Positions 1 through 7,271 of a stretch of 17,256 bases of DNA are shown piece after piece; position 1 is the stretch's first letter, and the number at the start of each line of letters is the position of its first letter. The notes beneath the pieces were generated by a model. The model was not told the origin of the DNA and ran no database searches. It saw only the letters and a program-made list of their open reading frames with translations. The translations under genes were made by a program, and so were the position numbers. The DNA comes from JBHHXR01 sp046757205. GTDB taxonomy: Bacteria; Pseudomonadota; Alphaproteobacteria; Rhodobacterales; Rhodobacteraceae. Location of the stretch: positions 1 to 17,256 of the forward strand of contig JBHHXR010000044.1 in assembly GCA_046757205.1 (NCBI GenBank). The letters are read 5' to 3'.

Positions 1-942
1 CCCCGTCACGTCGCCGATGGCATAGACGCCGGGCTCGCCGGTGCGGCCCCATTCGTCGATGACGATGTGGCTTTTTTCCACCGTCACCTTGGTGCCCTCG
101 AGGCCGAGGTTCTCGGTGTTGCCGACGATGCCGACCGCCAGGATCACCCGCTCGGCCCGCACCTGGGCGGACTTGCCGCCGGCCTCGACGGTGGCGGTGA
201 CGCCGCTCTTCGCCTTTTTCAGACCCGTCACCGTCGCCGAGGTGAGGATTTTCATGCCCTGTTTCTCGAAGGCCTTGCGGGCGAAGTCCGAGATCTCCTC
301 GTCCTCCACCGGCAGCACCCGGGGCAGCACCTCGACCACCGTCACCTCGGCGCCGAAGTCGCGGAAGAAGCTGGCGAACTCGATGCCGATGGCGCCGGAG
401 CCGACGACCAGGATGGACTTCGGCATGACGTCGGGGACCATCGCTTCTTTGTAGGTCCACACCAGCTTGCCGTCCGGCTCCAGGCCCGGCAGCGACCGCG
501 CCCGGGCACCGGTGGCGAGAATGATGTGCTTGGCGGCGAGGCCGGCGATCCCCTTGCCGTCCTTTTCCACGTGCACCGTGCCGGCGCCGTCGAGGCGTCC
601 ATAGCCGTCGAAGACCGTGACCTTGTTTTTTTTCAACAAGTACCCGACGCCGGTACTGAGCCGCTTGGCCACGGCGCGGGAGCGTTCGACGACTTTCTTC
701 ACGTCGAAGGATATCTCCTTGACGCTCAACCCGAATTCCTCTGCCCGGTGCATGGTGTGGAAGATCTCGGCCGTGCGCAGCAGCGCCTTGGTCGGGATGC
801 AGCCCCAGTTGAGGCAGATGCCGCCCAGGTGCTCGCCTTCCACCACCGCCGTCTTCATGCCGAGCTGGGCGGCGCGGATGGCGGTCACGTAGCCGCCCGG
901 CCCGGCGCCGACGATGATGAGGTCGAAGGTGGTGTCGGCCAT
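1..942 (-). CDS. lpdA: Dihydrolipoyl dehydrogenase (E3), partial
   Basis: This flavoprotein would reoxidise the dihydrolipoyl groups of the PDH complex, passing electrons through FAD to NAD+. The N-terminus reads MADTTFDLIIVGAGPGG, an FAD-binding Rossmann glycine motif. It is followed by GGICLNWGCIP, which holds the redox-active disulfide (Cys43 and Cys48). A second glycine motif, VVGSGAIGIEFAS, marks the NAD-binding domain. The visible part ends at AIGDVTG, the conserved segment before the dimerisation domain. About 314 codons are present, so roughly the last 150 residues of a normal E3 of about 465 lie beyond the left edge. The ATG at 940-942 sits 11 bases after the pdhC stop, so it is the last visible gene of the PDH operon. 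Family assignment is secure. The link to PDH rather than another 2-oxoacid complex rests on operon position. Confidence 0.95.
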   Translation of the reverse strand, partial: MADTTFDLIIVGAGPGGYVTAIRAAQLGMKTAVVEGEHLGGICLNWGCIPTKALLRTAEIFHTMHRAEEFGLSVKEISFDVKKVVERSRAVAKRLSTGVGYLLKKNKVTVFDGYGRLDGAGTVHVEKDGKGIAGLAAKHIILATGARARSLPGLEPDGKLVWTYKEAMVPDVMPKSILVVGSGAIGIEFASFFRDFGAEVTVVEVLPRVLPVEDEEISDFARKAFEKQGMKILTSATVTGLKKAKSGVTATVEAGGKSAQVRAERVILAVGIVGNTENLGLEGTKVTVEKSHIVIDEWGRTGEPGVYAIGDVTG

Positions 943-953
943 CGGGGCGCGCC

Positions 954-2255
954 TCACAGCAGCATGGTCAACGGCGCTTCGATGAGCCGTTTGAAGGCGC
1001 CGAGGAACTCCGCGCCCACGGCGCCGTCCACCGCGCGGTGGTCCACCGCCAGGGTGCACGACATGACCGTGGCGACGGCCAGGGCCCCGTCCTCGACTAC
1101 CGGGCGCTGGGCGCCGGCGCCGACGGCGAGGATGCACGACTGGGGCGGGTTGATGATGGCGGCGAATTCCTTGATGCCGTACATGCCCAGGTTGGAAATG
1201 GTGAAGCCGCCGCCCTGGTATTCCTCGGGCAGCAGCTTGCCCTCGCGGGCGCGGGCCGCCAGGTCGTTCTTCTCGGGGGCGAGGACGCGGAGCCCCTTGG
1301 TGTCGGCGCCGCGGATGACCGGGGTGAGGAGGCCGCCGGGCGTCGCCACGGCGACGCAGACATCGACCCTGTCGTAGCGGAGGATGGCCTCGTCGGTCCA
1401 CGTGGCGTTGGCCGCCGGCACCCGGCGCAGGGCCAGGGCGACGGCGCGGATGATGAAGTCGTTGACCGACAGCTTATAGCTCCCCTCGCCTTCCGGGGCG
1501 TTGGCGTTCAGCTCCCGGCGCACGTCGAGCAACGCGTCCATCCGGCAGTCGATGGTCAGGTAGAAATGCGGGATGTCCCGCTTCGACTGGGAAAGCCGGG
1601 CGGCGATCACCTTGCGCATGGTGGTGTTCGGAATCGCGGTGTAGGTCTGTTCCGCCGTCACCGCCGGCGCCGCCGTTACCGGCGTCACCGGCGCGGCGGC
1701 GGGGACCGCGACGCCGCCGGCGACGGCCGCCTCGATGTCGCCCTTGACGATGCGCCCGTGCGGACCCGTGCCCGGCACCGCCGCCAGGTCCAGGCCCGCT
1801 TCCCCGGCCAGGCGCCGGGCCAGGGGACTGGCGAAGACACGCCGGCCCGGTGGTGCCGCCTGCGGTGGCGGCGTGGCGGGAGGCGCGGAAGGTGCGGGCC
1901 GTGGCGCTTCGGGCGGCGCGGCCGAGGGAGCGGGAGCCGGAGCCGGGGCTTCCTGCGGCGGCGGGGCCGGCGGTGGGGCCGCGGCCGCCGCGTCCAGGGC
2001 CGAGGCGTCCTCGCCCTCTTCGAGAAGCAGCGCGACCGTCTGGTTCACCTGCACGCCCGTGGTGCCTTCGGGAACCAGGATCCGGCCCAACACGCCTTCG
2101 TCGATGACCTCCAGCTCCATGGTCGCCTTGTCGGTCTCGATTTCGGCGATGACGTCGCCGCTGTCCACGGCGTCGCCTTCCTTCTTCAGCCACTTGGCCA
2201 GGGTGCCCTCGGTCATGGTTGGCGACAGGGCCGGCATCAGGATCTGGATGGGCAT
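954..2255 (-). CDS. pdhC: Dihydrolipoamide acetyltransferase (E2 of pyruvate dehydrogenase)
   Basis: This is the core acyltransferase of the PDH complex. It transfers the acetyl group from its swinging lipoyl arm to CoA. The 433-residue protein has one lipoyl domain (about residues 1-80) with the lipoylated lysine expected at Lys43 in ETDKATME. An Ala/Pro-rich hinge follows (about 87-136), then the peripheral-subunit-binding domain (about 138-176, RRVFASPLARRLAGEAG to GRIVKGDIE). After a second linker comes the catalytic domain (about 205-433), with the acetyltransferase signature DHRAVDG at 405-411. The length suits a single-lipoyl alphaproteobacterial E2. The ATG start fits the conserved MPIQILMPALSPTM opening. 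The gene lies 21 bases downstream of pdhB. Its lipoyl domain is strikingly like that of PdhB at both protein and DNA level. Confidence 0.97.
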   Translation of the reverse strand: MPIQILMPALSPTMTEGTLAKWLKKEGDAVDSGDVIAEIETDKATMELEVIDEGVLGRILVPEGTTGVQVNQTVALLLEEGEDASALDAAAAAPPPAPPPQEAPAPAPAPSAAPPEAPRPAPSAPPATPPPQAAPPGRRVFASPLARRLAGEAGLDLAAVPGTGPHGRIVKGDIEAAVAGGVAVPAAAPVTPVTAAPAVTAEQTYTAIPNTTMRKVIAARLSQSKRDIPHFYLTIDCRMDALLDVRRELNANAPEGEGSYKLSVNDFIIRAVALALRRVPAANATWTDEAILRYDRVDVCVAVATPGGLLTPVIRGADTKGLRVLAPEKNDLAARAREGKLLPEEYQGGGFTISNLGMYGIKEFAAIINPPQSCILAVGAGAQRPVVEDGALAVATVMSCTLAVDHRAVDGAVGAEFLGAFKRLIEAPLTMLL

Positions 2256-2276
2256 GGGTCCGCGTTCCCTTGCGCG

Positions 2277-3674
2277 CTACCGGTAACAGACGGCCTTGGC
2301 CGCCTGGGCGACACCGTCGGGCTGGGGCAGGGCCAGTTTTTCCAGGTTGGCCGCATAGGGCATGGGCACGTCGACCCCGGTGACGCGCACCACCGGCGCG
2401 TCCAGGTAGTCGAACGCGTGCTCCATCATCGACGCCGCGATCTCGGCGCCGATGCCGGCCGCCGGCCAGCCTTCCTCGACGCTCACCAGGCGGTTCGTTT
2501 TTTTCACCGATTCGACGATCATCGCGGTGTCCAGGGGACGCAGGCTGCGCAGGTTGATGACCTCGGCCTCGATGCCGTCGGCGGCCAACAGCTCCGCCGC
2601 CTCCAGCGCGACGCCGACCATGATCGAGAACGCCGCGATGGTGACGTCATTGCCGGCGCGTTCGATCCGCGCCGTCCCGATGGGAATGACATAATCCGCG
2701 TCCACCGGCGCCTCGAAGCTGCGGCCGTAGAGGATCTCGTTTTCCAGCACGACGACCGGGTTGGCATCGCGGATGGCCGCCTTCAGGAGGCCCTTGGCGT
2801 CCGCCGCGGAATAGGGCGCCACCACCTTGAGGCCGGGACAGTGGGCGTACCAGCTGGCGTAACACTGCGAATGCTGGGCGGCGACCCGCGCGGCGGCGCC
2901 GTTGGGGCCGCGGAATACGATGGGACAGCCCATCTGGCCGCCCGACATGTACCGCGTCTTGGCGGCGGAGTTGATGATCTGGTCAATGGCCTGCATGGAG
3001 AAGTTGAAGGTCATGAACTCGACGATGGGCCGGAGGCCGGCGAAGGCGGCGCCGACGCCGACGCCGGTGAAACCGTGCTCGGTGATGGGGGTGTCGACGA
3101 CGCGCCTGGGACCGAACTCGTCCAACAATCCCTGGCTGATCTTGTAGGCGCCCTGGTACTGGCCCACCTCCTCGCCCATGAGGAAAACGCTGTCGTCGCG
3201 GCGCATCTCCTCGGCCATGGCGTCGCGCAGGGCTTCGCGCACGGTCTGGGTCACGGTCTCGCCCACGGGCATGTCCCCGGCCGGCGGCGACGGCGCCGGG
3301 GCGGCCGGCACCGGGGCTTCGGGCGCGGGTGCGGCCGGCACCGGGGTCTCGGGCGCGGGTGCGGGCGGGGCCTCGGGCGGGGCCGGCGACGGGGCGGGCT
3401 GGTCCACCTCCCCGATCGCCGAGGCGTCCTCGCCCTCGGCCAGGATCACCGCGACGGGGGTGTTGACGGCAACCCCTTCGGTGCCTTCCGGGACCAGGAT
3501 CCGGCCCAGCACGCCCTCGTCGACGGCTTCCAGTTCCATGGTCGCCTTGTCGGTCTCGATCTCGGCCAGGACATCGCCGCTGTCCACGGCGTCGCCTTCC
3601 TTCTTCAGCCATTTGGCCAGGGTGCCCTCGGTCATGGTGGGCGACAGCGCCGGCATCAGGACTTGGACTGGCAT
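2277..3674 (-). CDS. pdhB: Pyruvate dehydrogenase E1 subunit beta with N-terminal lipoyl domain
   Basis: With PdhA this forms the thiamine-diphosphate-dependent E1 that decarboxylates pyruvate and acetylates lipoyl groups. The 465-residue protein has an N-terminal lipoyl domain (about 1-80, lipoyl lysine expected at Lys43 in ETDKATME), an Ala/Pro linker (about 90-132) and a transketolase-type E1-beta domain from about 137 to the end. Recognisable E1-beta segments are MGEEVGQYQGAYKISQGL, DTPITEHGFTGVGVGAA and VEEGWPAAGIGAEIAASMM. A lipoyl domain fused to E1-beta is known from alphaproteobacteria; most bacterial E1-beta proteins are about 325-330 residues and lack it. The linker contains an exact-length 30-base tandem repeat. 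The ATG is followed by the conserved lipoyl-domain opening, and the gene starts 33 bases after the pdhA stop. Confidence 0.97.
   Translation of the reverse strand: MPVQVLMPALSPTMTEGTLAKWLKKEGDAVDSGDVLAEIETDKATMELEAVDEGVLGRILVPEGTEGVAVNTPVAVILAEGEDASAIGEVDQPAPSPAPPEAPPAPAPETPVPAAPAPEAPVPAAPAPSPPAGDMPVGETVTQTVREALRDAMAEEMRRDDSVFLMGEEVGQYQGAYKISQGLLDEFGPRRVVDTPITEHGFTGVGVGAAFAGLRPIVEFMTFNFSMQAIDQIINSAAKTRYMSGGQMGCPIVFRGPNGAAARVAAQHSQCYASWYAHCPGLKVVAPYSAADAKGLLKAAIRDANPVVVLENEILYGRSFEAPVDADYVIPIGTARIERAGNDVTIAAFSIMVGVALEAAELLAADGIEAEVINLRSLRPLDTAMIVESVKKTNRLVSVEEGWPAAGIGAEIAASMMEHAFDYLDAPVVRVTGVDVPMPYAANLEKLALPQPDGVAQAAKAVCYR
3301..3360 (-). repeat. Two-copy 30-bp tandem repeat in the pdhB linker
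   Basis: Positions 3301-3330 and 3331-3360 are two head-to-tail 30-base units differing at only two bases. They encode two copies of a ten-residue Ala/Pro unit, APETPVPAAP and APEAPVPAAP, in the flexible linker between the lipoyl and E1-beta domains. Ten codons per unit keeps the frame, so the copy number could vary without breaking the gene. Confidence 0.9.
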
Positions 3675-3707
3675 GGCATCTCCCTCGGCTCGAACCGGTC
3701 GCGCTAT

Positions 3708-4703
3708 TTACGCGTCCGCCAGAACGTCGGTGTAGAGCTCCGACGCATCGGGCTCCGGGCTCTGCTGGGCGAACTCGGCCGCTTGCGTGACCATAACCTT
3801 GACCTCGCGGTCGATTTCCTTGAGCGCCTCTTCGTCGGCGATTCCGTCACCGAGCAGGAACTCGCGCAGGTTGTCGATGGGGTCGCTTTCCTTGCGCACC
3901 TTGCTCACTTCCTCTTTCGACCGGTACTTGGCCGGGTCCGACATGGAATGGCCGCGGTAGCGGTAGGTCTCCAGTTCCAGGATAATGGGACCCTTGCCGG
4001 ACCGGCAGTGGGCGGCGGCCTTTTCGCCGGCGTCCCGCACGTCCAGCACGTCCATGCCGTTGACCTGAAAGCCGGGGATGTCGTAGGCGCGGCCGCGGCG
4101 GTACAGCTCGGTGTTGGCCGAGGCGCGCTCCACCGACGTGCCCATGCCGTAGCGGTTGTTCTCGATGACGTAAATCACCGGCAGCTTCCACAGGGCCGCC
4201 ATGTTGAACGCCTCGTAGACCTGTCCCTGGTTGACGGCGCCGTCGCCGAAATAGGTGCGGCAGACGCCCCCGTCCCCGCGGTACTTGTGCCCCAGCGCCA
4301 GTCCGGTGCCGATGGGAACCTGGGCGGCGACGATGCCGTGGCCGCCGAAGAAATTGGCTTTTCGGCTGAACATGTGCATGGAGCCGCCCTTGCCCTTCGA
4401 GTAGCCGCCGCGCCGGCCCGTCAGCTCCGCCATCACCCCCTTGGGGTCCATGCCGCAGGCCAGCATGTGGCCGTGGTCGCGATATGACGTGATACGGCTG
4501 TCGCCTTCCCTGGCGGTTGCTTCCAGACCGACAACCACCGCTTCCTGGCCGATGTAGAGATGGCAGAAGCCGCCGATCATGCCCATGCCGTAAAGTTGCC
4601 CGGCCTTTTCCTCGAAGCGCCGGATGCGCAGCATTTCACGGTAGTAGTGGAGGAGTTCTTCTTTGGAGACGTTGGGTTTCTTGCTGCGCTTCGCAGTAGC
4701 CAT
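3708..4703 (-). CDS. pdhA: Pyruvate dehydrogenase E1 subunit alpha
   Basis: This is the alpha chain of the E1 heterotetramer, which binds thiamine diphosphate and Mg2+. The 331-residue product carries the ThDP motif beginning GDGAVNQG (about 153-160) and ending ENNRYGMG (about 181-188). It also has the conserved loop YRYRGHSMSDP (about 247-257) that contacts cofactor and substrate. FYRE-like N-terminal residues (HYYREMLRIRRFEEKAGQLY) are typical of the family. I chose the ATG at 4701-4703, giving MATAKRSKKPNVSKEELL, because this matches the usual alphaproteobacterial start. An in-frame TTG at 4730 would add nine residues that look like leader sequence. It is the first gene of the pdhA-pdhB-pdhC-lpdA operon and lies downstream of a good extended -10 promoter. 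Confidence 0.97.
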   Translation of the reverse strand: MATAKRSKKPNVSKEELLHYYREMLRIRRFEEKAGQLYGMGMIGGFCHLYIGQEAVVVGLEATAREGDSRITSYRDHGHMLACGMDPKGVMAELTGRRGGYSKGKGGSMHMFSRKANFFGGHGIVAAQVPIGTGLALGHKYRGDGGVCRTYFGDGAVNQGQVYEAFNMAALWKLPVIYVIENNRYGMGTSVERASANTELYRRGRAYDIPGFQVNGMDVLDVRDAGEKAAAHCRSGKGPIILELETYRYRGHSMSDPAKYRSKEEVSKVRKESDPIDNLREFLLGDGIADEEALKEIDREVKVMVTQAAEFAQQSPEPDASELYTDVLADA

Positions 4704-4754
4704 GGCAGACGGTTCCCGAGCAGTTTGCAAATTAATGATTTAACATTGAACGAT

Positions 4755-4763
4755 ATTATATCA
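4755..4763 (-). promoter_or_regulatory. Candidate extended -10 promoter for the pdh operon
   Basis: On the minus strand this reads TGATATAAT, a perfect -10 hexamer (TATAAT, 4760-4755) with the TGn extension directly upstream. It lies in the only AT-rich stretch of the gap between the coiled-coil gene and pdhA. The best -35 at 17-base spacing is TGGCCC, which is poor, so the extended -10 would have to carry recognition. The transcription start would be near 4748, leaving a leader of about 45 bases. This is a pattern match only. Confidence 0.5.
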
Positions 4764-4876
4764 GGGGAACCCGGTGGGGGCCATCCGAAATTTGCCGCGG
4801 GAACGGGCGACGGGTTTCATCCGGACCGGGAGGCGCGATCCTGCGCGGAAAACGGCAACCGGCGCGGGGCAGGGCT

Positions 4877-5593
4877 CTATTTCCTGCCCTTGCCGGCTTT
4901 GGCGACTTCCTGGGAAATGACCTTTCTGATCAGCTTGTCGTAGTTCTTGATGCTGGTGTCGATCAGTTTGACGTGCCGTTTCTCCATTTCGTCCATCATT
5001 TTCTTGAGATTCTCCAGCTTTTTGTCCGTCAGCTCCGCTTGCTTTTTCCGGGCCTCCGTCCTTTTTGCGTCTTCGCTTTCCAGTTTGTCGATGTACTTCT
5101 TTGCATTGGCCAGCGCTTCGCCGGTCTGTTTGGTCAGTTTGTTGATCCAACCCACAACCTTGGCTTCGAGGGCATCGTTTTGCTTGTCGGAGTAGGTCTT
5201 GATCACGGCGCCGCTGGATTCAAGGGTCTTCAAGTTGCTCTCCAGGGCTTTCAGCTTGGAATTGACGTCGCTGGACTGCTTGTCGATCTCGTCGAATTTC
5301 TTGACCAGCGTCTGGACATTTTTCTCCGCCTGCTCGGCGTGTTTGTCCTGGGCGTCCGCTCTCTTCGCAACCTCCTTGCCAAGCTCGTCAATTGCCGCCT
5401 TCGCCTTGATTAGCTGATCACCGGATTGTCTGGTCAGTTTGTTGACCCAATCGAGAGTGGTCTTGTGCTGGGCGTCATGTTTCTGGTCGACGTATTTCCT
5501 GGTTTCCTTGGTGCTCGCCTCGACGTTCTTGAGCCTGCCATCCATGGCTTTCAGGCCCGCTTCGAGTCTTTTGACGCCGTCATTTTCTGCCAT
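4877..5593 (-). CDS. Lysine-rich coiled-coil protein of two 100-residue tandem repeats, function unknown
   Basis: I do not recognise this 238-residue protein. It is almost entirely charged helix, rich in Lys, Asp, Glu and Ala, with no signal peptide or membrane segment, so it is probably cytoplasmic. Residues 7-106 and 107-206 are an ungapped duplication at an exact 100-residue offset: NKLTRQSG at 51-58 matches NKLTKQTG at 151-158, and DEIDK at 101-105 matches DEMEK at 201-205. By hand alignment, 31 of 76 positions in 31-106 are identical to 131-206. A basic tail (about 207-238) ends AKAGKGRK. The ATG at 5591-5593 has GGGAGAG upstream; an in-frame GTG at 5626 is less likely. The gene separates ftsB from pdhA, which are often close together in alphaproteobacteria, and it is lower in GC than its neighbours. 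A scaffold or filament-like role is only a guess. Confidence 0.85.
   Translation of the reverse strand: MAENDGVKRLEAGLKAMDGRLKNVEASTKETRKYVDQKHDAQHKTTLDWVNKLTRQSGDQLIKAKAAIDELGKEVAKRADAQDKHAEQAEKNVQTLVKKFDEIDKQSSDVNSKLKALESNLKTLESSGAVIKTYSDKQNDALEAKVVGWINKLTKQTGEALANAKKYIDKLESEDAKRTEARKKQAELTDKKLENLKKMMDEMEKRHVKLIDTSIKNYDKLIRKVISQEVAKAGKGRK
4976..5575 (-). repeat. 300-bp internal gene duplication, two copies
   Basis: The two halves, 5276-5575 and 4976-5275, encode repeat units 1 and 2 of the coiled-coil protein. The similarity is still visible in DNA. The stretch 5431-5450 and the stretch 5131-5150, exactly 300 bases apart, differ at only one of 20 bases. The lack of indels between copies suggests that the 100-residue spacing is structurally constrained. 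Confidence 0.8.
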
Positions 5594-5726
5594 TGCCGCT
5601 CTCCCGGTCAGAGTTTTCCTGTCCACGAATTGCTGGAATCATGGGTTGGTGCGCCGGTTGCGTCCGGGGCTCCTTCCTCTCGAAGACAACCTCATCCCGT
5701 CCCCCCGCTGGCGCGATAAGCACCTC

Positions 5727-5732
5727 AATATA
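5727..5732 (-). promoter_or_regulatory. Possible -10 element for the coiled-coil gene
   Basis: The minus strand reads TATATT, five of six matches to the -10 consensus, in the 190-base gap between ftsB and the coiled-coil gene. The -35 at 17-base spacing is TTTCGA, which is weak. A start near 5720 would give a leader of about 127 bases. I see no convincing terminator in the rest of this gap. Confidence 0.3.
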
Positions 5733-5783
5733 GCCGAGAACGGTGTTCTTCGAAAGGTTACCGAAGCCGCCTGCGTGGCCGGT

Positions 5784-6086
5784 TCACCGGATGATGATTT
5801 CGTCGCCGCGTGCCATCCCGAGTATGCGGCGGGCCTGTTCGTCGAGCAGGTCGAGGTCGAGGAATTCGTTGGACATCCGGCGCGTGAGGTTGGCGATCCG
5901 GGCGTGTTCGGCGCGAAGCCGGGACAGTTCCTCCTGCAACGGGCCTTCCTGCGATTCGACCTGGATCAAGCGGAACAGGCCGTAGTCACCCTGAAGCGCG
6001 GCGTAGCTGAAATACGAAAACGCCGCGATCACCAGGATCGAGGCGATCGCATCTCCGTAACCGCTTCTGCGGGGTTCGTGGTTCAA
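5784..6086 (-). CDS. ftsB: FtsB/DivIC-like septum formation initiator protein
   Basis: This small bitopic inner-membrane protein is expected in the FtsQ-FtsB-FtsL division complex. The 100-residue sequence has a short cytoplasmic N-terminus, one membrane helix (about 13-31) and a periplasmic coiled coil (about 43-73). The family's C-terminal segment, here LDEQARRILGMARGDEIII (about 81-99), follows. There is no ATG in frame upstream of the coding signal. The TTG at 6084-6086 is preceded at six bases by AGGA (6093-6096), so I take TTG as the start. FtsB-family genes commonly lie just upstream of pdhA in alphaproteobacteria. Here the coiled-coil gene is inserted between them. The symbol is by family and position; the protein could equally be annotated DivIC-like. 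Confidence 0.85.
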   Translation of the reverse strand: MNHEPRRSGYGDAIASILVIAAFSYFSYAALQGDYGLFRLIQVESQEGPLQEELSRLRAEHARIANLTRRMSNEFLDLDLLDEQARRILGMARGDEIIIR

Positions 6087-6160
6087 CTCGTTTCCTGCCT
6101 CGGAGCATGTCTGTGCATGCGCTGCGTCAAATCATTGCACGGCCCGCACCGCCTGTGAAT

Positions 6161-6183
6161 CCCCAAAATCGTCAATTTTGGGG
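6161..6183 (-). terminator. Perfect 9-bp hairpin downstream of the aldolase gene
   Basis: CCCCAAAAT at 6161-6169 pairs perfectly with ATTTTGGGG at 6175-6183 around a five-base loop. It lies about 50 bases after the aldolase stop and before ftsB, the right place to end the aldolase transcript. There is no real U-tract after it on the minus strand. The plus strand has a short TTTT instead, so it may be a transcript-end stabiliser rather than a classical intrinsic terminator. The remainder of the 6087-6234 gap shows nothing else. Confidence 0.5.
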
Positions 6184-6234
6184 GTTTTCGTCGAACTGGG
6201 CGAGCCGTTGCCGGTCCGCCGCCTTTTGTCGCCG

Positions 6235-7164
6235 TCAGGCCTTGCCCTTGTAGATGTCGATCAGCTTGCCGAGCATCTCCAGCGCCTCGCCGCGTTCGCG
6301 CTGGAAGGTGTTGCGGCCGATGATCGAGCCGTTGCCGCCGCCGTCGCGGATGGCCCGGGCGTTGTCGTAGACCGAAGAGGCATCTTTCTTCGAGCCGCCG
6401 GAGAACACCACGATGCGGCGGCCGTTGAAGGCCGACTTCATCACGTCCCGCACCCGCGCCGCCTGGGTCGAGATATCGATGTCCTGTTCCTCGTACACTT
6501 TTTTCGCCGCCGGCAGCGACAGGTGGTCGGTGGACAGTTTCACCTTGATGATATGTGCCCCCAGCAGCGACGCGATCTGCGCGGCGTAGGCCCCGATGTC
6601 GATCGCGGTTTCGCCGTCGCTGTCCAGCGCCTCGCCGCGCGGGTAGGACCAGATGACGGTGGCGACGCCCTTGGCGGCGGCCTCTTCGCGCAGGGCGGAA
6701 ATTTCCTCCATCATTTCCAGCGCCGCCGAGGAACCGGGATAGATCGTGAAGCCGATGGCCGAGGCGCCGATGCGCAATGCGTCGTCGACACAGGCGGTGA
6801 TGGCTGAGTCTTTCGGCGCCTCGCCGGGGATCAGCGAGTTGGCAGAGTTCGCCTTCAGGATCATCGGGATCTGGCCGGCATAGGTGTCGGCGCCGGCCTC
6901 CAGCAAGCCGAGCGGCGCGGCAAAGGCGCTCAGCCCGGCGTCGATCGCCAGCTGGCAGTGGGCGGGCGGGGCCTCGGCCGGCGGGGTCGGCGCCACGCCC
7001 CCCCCCGGCCCGTGCTCGAAGCCCTGATCGACCGGCAGGATGATCAGCTTGCCGGTGCCGCCAAGCTTGCCGTTCATCAGGATGCGGCACAGGTTGCCCT
7101 TCACGCCGGGGCTGTCGGCCTCGTAATTCGCCAGGATTTTCTGGACTGCGCGCGTTGCTCTCAT
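6235..7164 (-). CDS. Class I fructose-bisphosphate aldolase (DhnA/FbaB type)
   Basis: This enzyme cleaves fructose-1,6-bisphosphate to glyceraldehyde-3-phosphate and dihydroxyacetone phosphate through a Schiff base. The 309-residue sequence has LIILPVDQGFEHGP (about 40-53), the substrate-pocket start of DhnA-type aldolases. HIIKVKLSTDH (about 204-214) holds the expected catalytic lysine (Lys207 or Lys209). Phosphate-binding glycine segments, VVFSGGSKKD (252-261) and GGGNGSIIGRNTFQR (275-289), are also present. The ATG has AGGAG seven bases upstream. Residues 54-70, after HGP, read GGGVAPTPPAEAPPAHC, where relatives usually have a sequence close to ARSFAPNPPAYDP. The length matches but most residues differ, and the DNA contains a run of nine C on the plus strand (6998-7006). 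The rest of the protein is ordinary. It fits with transketolase and phosphoglycerate kinase upstream. Confidence 0.93.
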   Translation of the reverse strand: MRATRAVQKILANYEADSPGVKGNLCRILMNGKLGGTGKLIILPVDQGFEHGPGGGVAPTPPAEAPPAHCQLAIDAGLSAFAAPLGLLEAGADTYAGQIPMILKANSANSLIPGEAPKDSAITACVDDALRIGASAIGFTIYPGSSAALEMMEEISALREEAAAKGVATVIWSYPRGEALDSDGETAIDIGAYAAQIASLLGAHIIKVKLSTDHLSLPAAKKVYEEQDIDISTQAARVRDVMKSAFNGRRIVVFSGGSKKDASSVYDNARAIRDGGGNGSIIGRNTFQRERGEALEMLGKLIDIYKGKA

Positions 7165-7211
7165 GGAAATTCTCCTTTTTACTCAGTCACAACCAAGTCA
7201 TTTCAAAGGAC

Positions 7212-7240
7212 GGCTTACGGGGCGTCACTCATCGGGTCAA
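7212..7240 (-). promoter_or_regulatory. Weak sigma-70-type promoter candidate for the aldolase gene
   Basis: The minus strand shows TTGACC (7240-7235) as a -35 and, 17 bases on, TAAGCC (7217-7212) as a weak -10. The start would be near 7205, with a leader of about 40 bases before the aldolase ATG. The -35 is good and the -10 poor, so this is tentative. The gap 7165-7271 shows nothing else. Confidence 0.35.
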
Positions 7241-7271
7241 GCGACACCGGATCCTTTGCCCGCGCGCTGTG

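Noticed and set aside
67..4487. Very long plus-strand open frames opposite the pdh genes, including one of 1149 codons
   Set aside because: They lie antisense to clear PDH genes and encode His/Arg/Gly-rich sequence with no domain. Such frames are expected opposite GC-rich coding DNA.
5735..5760. Possible general-stress (EcfG-type) promoter, GTAAC...CGTT, before the coiled-coil gene
   Set aside because: The spacing is 14 bases instead of 16-17 and the -35 has a mismatch.
6083..7090. Long alternative minus-strand frame overlapping the aldolase gene
   Set aside because: Arg/Gly-rich translation with no family signal. The aldolase frame explains the DNA.
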